Below are positions 8,521-15,505 of a stretch of DNA of 15,505 nucleotides, piece after piece. Both the position numbers and the translations under genes were made by a program. Position 1 is the stretch's first letter, and each line of letters starts with the position of its first letter. The stretch is from assembly GCA_005223375.1 (NCBI GenBank), contig RXOD01005167.1, forward strand, positions 1 to 15,505. Reading direction: 5' to 3'. This DNA is from Amoebophrya sp. AT5.2 (lineage: Eukaryota; Sar; Dinophyceae; Syndiniales; Amoebophryaceae). The notes beneath the pieces were generated by a model. The model did no database searches. It was not told the origin of the DNA and saw only the letters and a program-made list of their open reading frames with translations.

Positions 8521-10267
8521 ATGGTCGCCGAGGAAGCCTGTGTCCTGTCCGCCCCTGGGCCCCCTCGCGAAGATCATCTTCGCTCGGATATCGGCCACCT
8601 CTCGGCCTCCCTTGTGGAGTTGTACCAGCGCCCCACGCCCGAGCGACTCGGGGCGTTTGACAAGTCGTTGTTTGCGAAGATTGGGCGGTACCAGGTGATG
8701 TTTGGCCTGGCGCCCCATATCGATTCCACGGACGTCGTTAAACTCACGGCTGCGCTGCGGGAGGACGTCGAGGAGGTGCTGCGGTTTTATCTACTCGGAC
8801 ACGGCGGCGGGAACAAGATGAAACCGAGTACAACTTCTACTTCTCCGCAAGAACTTGGCATCCTGGAGGGAGGCAGCGGGGCCGCGGGCGCGGCGGGAGT
8901 GATCAACAACAGCTGCTCAACGTCAACGTCGAAAACATCAAACGGATTCTTGCCATTCGACCCGCTGCAAGTGCGCGAGTGGTGCAAGGTGCGACTCGGA
9001 GTTTTGCGGGATGAAGCGGGGGGGATCGGGGGGATTGGGGAGCTGGAGTGGACCGACGAGCAGCGGGACTACATGTATGCGGCCTGGGACCTCTTCTCCA
9101 CCCTGGCCGACGAAGAGGCCGAAACCATACAAGACGCGCCTAAAAACGCCATCGCTGGTACCGAAAAAAATTTTTACATCTTCGACCACAGGTTCGTCCT
9201 CGCTCTAGTCGGACGCAATGATCAAGATGAAGATATCGGATATTAGACCTCGTCGTCATACCAGTCAACCACAACATTTTTTGTCTGACACTACTATCTC
9301 TGCCAGAAATCGATATCGAAATCGATATCCTCGAAATTGTCAATCAGCCTGAGCGAAATGAAAAAGAAATCCCCTCGCTTCAGCCCCTCCCAAGACCGGC
9401 GCGGCGGTGTTTCGCCGCCGCGGGTTGCAGCCGATGAACCCCATCGAGGAGGACGAGGAAGGCTTCGCCTGTGCGATCTGCCCCCCGGAGGAGACCTGGG
9501 AGGACCGTTGGAGCACGAAAATCGCGGCCCTGCAGACCGAGCATCAAAAGTTGGGCTGCGATCTGCGCGACATCGAGCGGAAACTGGAGAAGAGGAACAA
9601 CTTCATCGACGCCGTGATGGAAAGCACCGCCCAGTCCGTCGCTCTCAAGATGGCGGCAGACGAGGAGGAAAAGGTCGTGGACCTCACAAATTACTTAACG
9701 GCAGGTGGAGAGGGCGCCGTCGAGAAGAACGACTCGCCGACGTCGTCCGCGATGAGCACCACGGCGTCGTTGGCGGAGGCAGAACTCGTCGGCGGCGCCG
9801 GGGCGGGCGGAGTGGGAGTGGGAGCAGCTGCAGCTACAACCACCCAGCAGGAGCAAGATGCTCCGAAGCAAGCTGAAGCTCCTGTGCGCGCGACCACGCC
9901 CTCCGCAACTTCGTCTTTTTCTTTCCCCTCCTCCCCCGGCGACATCAAGATAGTGCGCGACTTGCTGATCCTTTCCGACCACCTGCACATCCTGCTCCCG
10001 GACCTCGCGCGTCGCATCGCCGAGGAGCTGAAGCCGCTGGGGGTGTCCATCATCCCGCGCGTCGCGCCGCACGTCTCCCAGCAGTACCGCGGAGAGCAGA
10101 AGGACTTTTTCCTCCTCGAGCACATGCGCCGGATCAAGTTCGAGCGAGAGTCTTTCTTCGAAGAGCTCGTCGAGACGAAGGTGGGCGGAGACAGCGGAAT
10201 GGACGCAGGCAGCGGCTTGATGATCGCCAAGTGCGGCGCGGGATGCGCCTGCGGGGCGAAGAACTGA
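8521..10267 (+). CDS. Unknown-family protein with coiled-coil-like segment and Cys motifs
   Basis: Exons are 8521-~9204 and ~9380-10267, about 523 residues; ATG 8521 follows a stretch without a longer frame. I do not recognise the family. Residues ~1-100 are predicted largely helical (IGRYQVMFGLAPHID, LREDVEEVLRFYLL). A Ser/Thr/Gly linker follows, then WTDEQRDYMYAAWDLFS. After the intron come CAIC (about C259/C262) and PPEETWEDRW. Next is a charged helical stretch, LGCDLRDIERKLEKRNNF, that could be a coiled coil. A low-complexity Ala/Thr/Gly region leads to a conserved-looking C-terminal block (IKIVRDLLILSDHLHILLPD ... FFLLEHMRRIKFERESFF) and a terminal CGAGCACG motif. No signal peptide or membrane helix is seen. 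Codon use resembles the neighbours. The second exon has no ATG start of its own, supporting the spliced model. Confidence 0.65.
9198..9379 (+). other. Probable non-canonical intron bounded by CCTCGCT direct repeat
   Basis: CCTCGCT occurs at 9198-9204 and 9373-9379 in the same codon phase. Deleting one repeat plus the 168 nt between joins ...HRFVLA to SAPPKTGAAV in frame. A GT-AG alternative exists (GTCCTC at 9196 to CCAAG ending 9394, phase 0), but its donor is poor. Inside are palindromic GATATC words: GAAGATATCGGATATT near 9229 and AATCGATATCGAAATCGATATC near 9308. These could pair as inverted arms. Confidence 0.5.
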
Positions 10268-10298
10268 TCGATGGATCATCTTCAGAAGATGGATCGAT
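10268..10298 (+). other. Palindromic hairpin after stop codon
   Basis: Directly after TGA (10265-10267), TCGATGGATCATCTTC is followed by GAAGATGGATCGA. ATCTTC/GAAGAT and the flanking GATC/GATC and ATCGAT/ATCGAT can pair with small bulges. The 3' UTR hairpin resembles the position of the pair after the ACMSD-like gene. Confidence 0.5.
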
Positions 10299-11624
10299 TT
10301 TTGAGAGTCCTGTGTCTGCTGGGGAAACTGGCTATTCAAGATCGATTCGCGTTCGTTTTCGTCCTGGAGTGCTGCGATCATTAGCGCGTCGAGGGTGATC
10401 TTCGCGATGCCACGCAGTACTGTCTGGGGTCTGGGCGATGAGAACAATCAATCGGACGGGAAGATGACGGAGCCGAAAACTGTATCGATGAATCCTCGAG
10501 ATGATTTTGTAGTGCTCGCCATACAACTGCCAGGTCGCTGGAACCCGTATAAAAAGTCAGATTTGTGGTGAAAACTCAAACTGGTCCACGCTCCTACAGC
10601 TGCGGTGTAGTTCTACTTGGTTTAGCGGAGCCACTTAATTCAAAAATGGATAATCTACATCTAGCGAAGGTCGAAGTTCTTGAATAGGTCCCGGGGAAGG
10701 GGAACGCCAGCCGCGCTGCGCCCGCGACCACAGCGTCTGGGGTTTTCCATTTTGCGCACGTCCTCGTCGATTTGATTTCGGGAGCGTTCGTCATCGTCGC
10801 CGCGCTAAATTGTAATCCGGGACGTAATTAGGTGGGCGGTTGCGGTCGCTGCTACAACAAACACAGAGACACTGCAAGTCGGGAATCTTCAACGGACCCA
10901 GTATACATGAACATGATCATTGAAGACCCACGAGCACGATCACGAACGATTTGTGATATACTTCAGTTGCAGACTCTTATTTGACGCATAGGATAGTGGC
11001 TTCTTGTTTACCTGTTGGTAGTTACGAACGATCGAACGCGAAAACCTTTTACAGAGACAGATCGATGACGTTGACGAACGAAAAGACAAGCACACAGAAC
11101 AACTTGATCTAAGAACGCATGAATCTGCCCTCGCGCCCGCTGGCGCTGCACGGCGTCGCTAGTAGACGAAACGCGTAAAAACCTACGTACAACTGAAGAA
11201 CTTGGGTTATTTGTTGTACAGTCCTCCTGCCTGGCGGGCCTTTATCTCTGCAGCTACTTGAAGAACTGTCGTTCTCGTTATACACCCTCTTCTACGCGTG
11301 TACGTATGGGTGCGGCCCGGCCCACTGGGTGTTTACTTTTTAATCGCCAGACCTTGATCATGCATGTCCCCGTTAATTTGAAGTTTTTGCCCGCCCGTGC
11401 CGACAGCTCTCTCAGCACAGAAGTTCCTTGGAGCTAGATGTGGTTGTATTTTTGATGCCGTTTGAATCGAGCACTTCCAATACCTCGCTGAGTCAGCAAC
11501 AGCAACGAACGTCCTTCATTCATCATCATGTTCGTTGTGTCAAATCTCAATCTGTCGTCCTCGTCCTGCAGCGGTGAAAGTCGTGCCACGATCGACCACA
11601 GCGATCTACTCCTATACTCGACCC

Positions 11625-11682
11625 GAAGATCTGCGTGCTTTGTGTAGTGGCGTGACCCGATGAAGATCTGCGTGCTTTGTGT
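11625..11682 (+). repeat. Short tandem duplication, period 37 bp
   Basis: GAAGATCTGCGTGCTTTGTG is repeated at 11625 and 11662 (21 identical bases including one further T). Each is preceded by ACCCGA and followed by a GTGGCGTG-like stretch. Confidence 0.85.
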
Positions 11683-11894
11683 GGCGTGAGAAGAGATCCG
11701 CAGCTCTAGCTGCTCGGCCGCGTTCTCCAACTCGCTGTCACCAGTTGACAAATTTGCGCGAGATAGAGTACTTACTTAGATACTTAAAGATGAGTAGTAC
11801 GCTTGGTTTCATTTTTTCGCATATTATGTTTTAGTATACCTTTAACTACGTACCTCACTCAATCGCCGTTGATATACTAAGAAAGTGTAGTGCT

Positions 11895-11968
11895 ATTCTC
11901 TCATCTCGTCTCTGTGTCTCGCGACTCTCTCTACTCTCTGCTCTCTGCTCTCTCTCAATTTCTTTTCC
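11895..11968 (+). promoter_or_regulatory. CT-rich tract upstream of the aldehyde dehydrogenase gene
   Basis: About 74 bp are dominated by CTCT repeats, with ACTCTCTGCTCTCTGCTCTC in the middle. They are followed by AAG and TAG acceptor-like triplets about 155 bp before ATG 12128. It could be the polypyrimidine tract of a 5'-leader intron or of a spliced-leader acceptor, as used in dinoflagellates. That role is inferred. Confidence 0.4.
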
Positions 11969-12127
11969 GAAGAAGTAGACACGCACACGCAATCGCATCG
12001 GCTAGCTAGTTCCTGTGGGTATGTATAGCAGGTAGCTCATCAGCATCGCCTTCACATCTACAACGAACGCACAGCGCCTCGCTAGGTTCATTTCGAACAT
12101 CGGCACTTTCTCAGCCGGATTTCCTCG

Positions 12128-15100
12128 ATGAGTTTTCCTGGATACAAGCTGGTGAGTCAGCGCATCGCGGACTTCACTCGGGCGCGTCTGCCAACACGGG
12201 TCGGCCCCCAACTCGAGTGTGGGAGCAGAGCCTTTTCTTCCGCCGTGAAACCGGCTGCCGTGCATGCGTCGGGTGCGAAACTGTCCAACATGCCCTCCCA
12301 CCAGACCACCCCCTCGCAGTCCTCGCACAAAAGAACTACGGCTGCAGAGGGAACAACGACTACGGCCTGCTCTCCGTTTTCCGCCGGCCTGGGTTCATCT
12401 TCGCAGGAAGAAGCGAATGCAGCATCCAAAGCAGCTGCGGCTGGTGATCGTCTTCCCCTCGCCATGCATTGGGTGAATGGCGAGCAAACGCTTTGCGAGC
12501 CACAACAACCACTATCGAAGAGGAAGCTCCAATCCATTATGGCGGGATCAGCAGGTGGTAAGTGGGCAAGTAAGTAAGTGATTTTTTCAGGGAGGCTCTT
12601 CGGGGGCCTCCCTGGTAGACCCAAAAAGGAGGGGGCGGAACTAGGATCATAAACGGCGGCTTTCCGTGGTCGGAAGCAAGCCTGGCACACTTTACACCTC
12701 CCGCTCCCTACGTCTAACAATATACCGCCACTGTAGATTGATAGAAGAAGACGGCCGTTTTTGCCCTGCTTTCTCTTTCTGGCTCTGGCTCTAGTACGTA
12801 GACCTAGAAGAGTGCCCCCTCTACTCCCAACATTTGTTTCTAAAAATAAACCGCCCCAGTGGGAGTGGCCTCGCTTCGTGCCGGTTATGAGCCTAAACCT
12901 TCAGAGCGCCTTATACTAGCCGGCAGTCGCCATCGACGCTAGGGCATCAATCCGCCTTCGCCATAGCTGGGGACCCATGATCTAGCCTAGCACGTAACAT
13001 AGGTACCCGCTTACCATGATCGCTGGTCCTCTCCCTTCATATGCCTCACTTCTCCGGTGTGGAACCTGCCCATCTCGTTTTTCGAGAACGCTGACGCAAA
13101 GCTCGTCGCCGCCGCCGTCGAGCACGCCCAACGCGCTTTCGACGGCACCGACTGGGCGGTGAATCGGGTTCGACGCGAGATGGCGCTGCGGAGGATGTCT
13201 GCCGTGCTGCAGGACGGGGTGGTGATCGACTACCTCGCCCGGTCCGAAGTGGAGCAGATCGGAAGGCCGTACCGCGAGATGAAGTTTCAGCTGGGGCGGT
13301 TGGGGGAGTGGTTCGACTACTACGCGAGCCTGATCCGGGTGGCGGAGGAGACGGTGAAGCCGACCAACCCGAACTCGCACCTGTTTTCCTTCACGCGGCG
13401 GGAGCCGCTGGGGGTGGTGGCGCAAATCACCCCCTGGAACCACCCACTCCTGATCACGGTGAAGAAACTCGCGCCGGCCCTCGCCGCCGGCAACGCGGTC
13501 GTGGTGAAGCCCTCCGAGCTCGCGCACAACAGCGTGGTGAAGCTCGCGAAAATTCTCACGGCGGCTTGCGAAGAAGGTTCTACTAGTAAAGAAAGCACGA
13601 CGTCGGAACTGCATCGGTGGCTAGTGAACCGCAGGAGCTGCGCAGGGGGGACGATGGGTGCCGCGGCCGCGGCTTCCCCGCAAGGACAAGGATCGTCTTC
13701 TGGTGATGAAGAGGGTGACTCTCTTCTTGCAGAAGTGGCCGACTTGGTCGAGAACTACACCGGGAAGGAACATGAGACCACACCAGGCGGAGGGAATCTG
13801 CTGCCGCGCGGCATCCTGTCCGTGCTGCTCGGCGGCGGGGAAACGGGGGCCGCACTGGTGAGTCACGACAAGATCACCAAGGTGGACTTTAGGACCAGAA
13901 GATGGTAACGCTAAGTAACGATCGATATCGAGCGACGATGTAGATGTCTATGGTAAATGTTTAATATGTGATTGGCATCACTCCGGCGTCATCTCTGAAA
14001 CCGGCGCGAACTACGCCTCGGGGGCGGTTTCAGCGATGACGCCGGACCGATGTGGGGACGAGTAGAGGCAGGACTTGCACGTAGAGGTAGAGCTAATGTG
14101 CACTAGACAAACGGTATACAATACTTACCATAGCTGGTCCCCCCATAGACTTCACCGGCGGCCCCGGCACGGGGCGAGTGATCGGAGAAGCGGCCGGGAA
14201 GAATCTGGCCGGCTACATCGCCGAACTCGGGGGCAAAAGCGCCATGCTGGTCTTCGACTCGCCGCATTACCGATCGCCGAAAGAAATTCAAGGAGGGGCG
14301 GGGGATGAAAAGGTACTTACTAGAGGTGCTGCTGTTCTGTAAAGCTAAGAATCACTCTGGTCTGTCGCTGACATACATTCATAGTGAAGGAGCTATGAAG
14401 TAACAGTATACGTGTAGTTAATAGGTCGATACCGAGCGCGACGTTCGCGCTACGCAGCTACAACTGCGTCGTCTCCGAAGTGATGAAGAGGACCACATTT
14501 AAGATTTGGAAGCATGGATACAGGACGAGCAAGCAGCTTTTCCCTTTTCCACCCCATTTTGCTCGCAGGTGGGAGCTCTGACGCCATCACCGACGAGCGG
14601 ATCGCTGACGACCGAAGTGGCACTTCAGAACGTGGTGAACGGGGTCACGTTTGGTTGCTTCATCGCCAGCGGCCAGACCTGTATTGCGGGGACGAGGCTG
14701 CTTCTCCAGCGCAGTCTGAAGGAGGAGTTTCTGGCCGCTCTGGTGAAGAAAGTCTCCGAACAACTTCGCGTGGGCGACCCAATGCTTATGCTGCTGGGAC
14801 CAGCGATGGTAAGTAGACAAGGAAGTGGTAACGGTAAGTGATCATTTTTAGGGGGGGCTCTCCGCGACCGCGAGGCTCCTCTTCTGTTGTCCCAACGCAA
14901 CCCCAAGAAGAGCAGGTCTGCAGTAGTAACGCGGACGGTTTCTCGCGGTCCGCAGGATTGGCACTCCTGTCCCCTCCCTAAAGCTGACAACCAATTGCCA
15001 CCCTGGTCGCCCTCTTTTGCTCTGCTTTGAGGTCCTAGCATCATCATAAATAATAGTCAGTGGCTTTCCGTTTCCCCTCGTAGCATTTCCCTGTCCCTCC

Positions 15101-15505
15101 ACTTTCCCATGATTCATCAATCTCTTTCGTGGACCACGCGAGCCCCTGGCTACCCCCACAATGGCGATCTCTGAACCGCCCGGCGCGACCACCCAACTGG
15201 GGGCTGATTACCTAGCGCGCACCAGTTCGCCACTTACCACCTGGTCCCGACATAATTCTGGGCGACACCAGCCTGGGACCAGTGATTTCCGAGAAGTATG
15301 CCAGCGCAACATGTCCATGTGGTCCACATTTTGCGACACAGAAGTTTCCAAAAATTTATATTAAGTCGTAGCTTGCGTCGATGCATGCTTGCTTGTGAAG
15401 ATTTGCTCACTTTGGTTATCGCGCGGTTAGCTAAGTAACGGGGAGCCAAACAATCCAATGAATAACTTTAACTTTTGACCATCAAGCACATCCATCAAAA
15501 AAAGA
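12128..15505 (+). CDS. NAD(P)-dependent aldehyde dehydrogenase, multi-exon, 3' partial
   Basis: Exons: 12128-~12529, ~13048-13889, 14153-14312, 14569-~14803, and ~15283 onward past the right edge. An Arg-rich presequence with SRAFSS (about residue 33-38, a typical mitochondrial cleavage context) precedes HWVNGE, the ALDH start. Exon two holds ITPWNHPLL and [11 protein letters not shown], the NAD-binding core. Exon three has [20 protein letters not shown] and IAELGGKS, whose Glu (14223-14225) is the general base. Exon four has [11 protein letters not shown], whose Cys (14680-14682) is the nucleophile. GPVISEKYA follows in the last visible exon; the C-terminal ~130 residues are missing. A ~70-residue insertion sits before [13 protein letters not shown]. 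The subfamily is uncertain: it could oxidise a muconate semialdehyde (AMSDH-like) or another aldehyde. A strong GTGAGT donor at 12151 would, if used, alter the leader. Confidence 0.85.
12527..13047 (+). mobile_element. Introner-like intron 1 of ALDH with inverted ends
   Basis: Inverted arms are GGATCAGCAGGTGGTAAGT (12545-12563) and CTTACCATGATCGCTGGTCC (13010-13029). No GT-AG pair joins the flanking exons in frame: exon two is closed upstream by TAG at 13000-13002, whose AG gives the wrong phase. The junction is tentative. An in-frame CTC on each side (12527-12529, 13045-13047) would give [13 protein letters not shown], a good length match to the family. Near the left end is a hairpin, CAGGGAGGC/GCCTCCCTG (12588-12614). 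The left 60 bp resemble the left end of the intron at 14794. Confidence 0.6.
13577..13786 (+). other. Possible unspliced/hidden GT-AG intron, 210 nt (or in-frame insertion)
   Basis: The frame stays open through about 70 residues of Ser/Gly-rich sequence absent from ALDHs. GAAG|GTTCTA at 13577 and ACACCAG| ending 13786 are both phase 1. Removing them gives [16 protein letters not shown], close to the usual AG-LPPGV loop. Length is 70 codons with no stop, so either reading is possible. Confidence 0.4.
13885..14152 (+). mobile_element. Introner-like intron 2 of ALDH, GACTT direct repeat and inverted ends
   Basis: GACTT at 13885-13889 and 14148-14152, both in phase, flank a 263-nt removable segment; joining gives [11 protein letters not shown], the conserved ALDH motif. 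Just inside lie GGACCAGAAGATGGTAA (13892-13908) and ACTTACCATAGCTGGTCC (14123-14140), an imperfect terminal inverted repeat. No GT-AG choice restores this frame; an AC-AG reading is possible. The ends match introns 1 and 4. Confidence 0.75.
13983..14045 (+). repeat. 21-bp inverted repeat (stem-loop) inside ALDH intron 2
   Basis: The arm at 13983-14003 (CCGGCGTCATCTCTGAAACC plus G) is the reverse complement of 14025-14045 at 20 of 21 positions, with a 21-nt spacer. It lies in the middle of the introner-like element, independent of its terminal inverted repeats. Confidence 0.85.
14313..14568 (+). other. ALDH intron 3, GT-AG, 256 nt, phase 0
   Basis: GAAAAG|GTACTT to GCTCGCAG|GTGGGA joins GGAGDEK to VGALTPSP in frame. 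A pyrimidine tract (TTTTCCCTTTTCC) precedes the acceptor. No introner-type inverted ends are seen, so this gene mixes ordinary and introner-like introns. Confidence 0.75.
14794..15282 (+). mobile_element. Introner-like intron 4 of ALDH, 10-bp direct repeat CTGGGACCAG
   Basis: CTGGGACCAG occurs at 14794-14803 and 15273-15282 in the same phase; removing 479 nt yields [12 protein letters not shown], matching the ALDH GP-x-IS motif. Inverted arms: GGGACCAGCGATGGTAAGT (14796-14814) and ACTTACCACCTGGTCCC (15232-15248). A GT-AG alternative (GTAAGT at 14834 to CAG at 15282) is in frame but would insert about ten residues into that motif. GACCGCGAG near 14865 and CTCGCGGTC near 14942 form an extra internal inverted pair. 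Confidence 0.7.
15283..15505 (+). other. Fifth ALDH exon start and right-edge sequence
   Basis: VISEKYA is coded from 15282. After that the frame departs from the family and reaches a stop at 15364-15366, so another intron probably starts here; AA|GTATGCC at 15296 is a donor candidate. The rest to 15505 shows no ALDH sequence. Confidence 0.45.

Larger units (their letters stand above)
10299..12127. other. Long intergenic region, no gene recognised
   Basis: About 1.8 kb without a credible gene on either strand. It holds a 37-bp duplication near 11625 and a long pyrimidine tract before the next gene. I looked for tRNA-like arms and transposon-like ends and saw none I can support. Confidence 0.5.

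Noticed and set aside
9695..10447. 250-codon minus-strand frame
   Set aside because: It is the antisense shadow of the second exon of the unknown gene, which has the better composition and continues a spliced frame.
14075..14308. 77-codon + frame over ALDH exon three
   Set aside because: It is in the wrong frame; the correct frame gives DFTGGPGTG and IAELGGKS, conserved ALDH motifs.
14809..14840. GTAAGT donors as the ordinary 5' splice site of ALDH intron 4
   Set aside because: The donor at 14809 is out of phase with every usable AG. The one at 14834 is in phase but would insert about ten residues into the conserved GP-x-IS motif. The direct-repeat join is a better fit, though not proven.

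Overview
The window reads as nuclear DNA of a protist, most likely an alveolate. A parasitic dinoflagellate of the Amoebophrya/Syndiniales type is my best guess, at moderate confidence. All five genes lie on the + strand and are interrupted by introns. Predicted N-termini look like organelle presequences rich in Ala, Ser and Arg. Some introns are ordinary GT-AG. Others cannot be closed on GT-AG in frame and instead sit between short direct repeats with inverted repeats just inside, like the introner elements I recall being described in Amoebophrya. No bacterial operon signals, RNA genes, CRISPR arrays or protein-coding mobile elements were found. Some gene models below are joined across introns by hand, using reading frame and family alignment.

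Layout. 1-302: a G14 run, then unresolved sequence. 303-1494: 3' part of an unrecognised gene whose first visible exons are degenerate tandem copies of one exon-plus-intron unit. 1495-2771: no gene seen. 2772-4350: a beta-hydroxyacid dehydrogenase (3-hydroxyisobutyrate dehydrogenase/6PGDH-like), two exons, possibly a third hidden. 4351-5348: no gene seen, one 24-bp tandem repeat. 5349-7582: an amidohydrolase_2 protein of the ACMSD-like decarboxylase family, three exons. 7583-8520: two hairpins, otherwise empty. 8521-10267: a two-exon gene of unknown family. 10268-12127: no gene seen; a 37-bp duplication and a long pyrimidine tract. 12128-15505: an NAD(P)-aldehyde dehydrogenase of at least five exons, running off the right edge.

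The ACMSD-like decarboxylase, the aldehyde dehydrogenase and the beta-hydroxyacid dehydrogenase would fit together in catabolism of a carboxylated semialdehyde, for example 2-amino-3-carboxymuconate semialdehyde from the kynurenine pathway. This is inferred from family membership and co-location only.

The strongest unusual signal is a family of related inverted-repeat elements. Three copies serve as introns inside the aldehyde dehydrogenase gene. Two differently sequenced introns, in the ACMSD-like gene and the unknown gene, also appear to be bounded by direct repeats.
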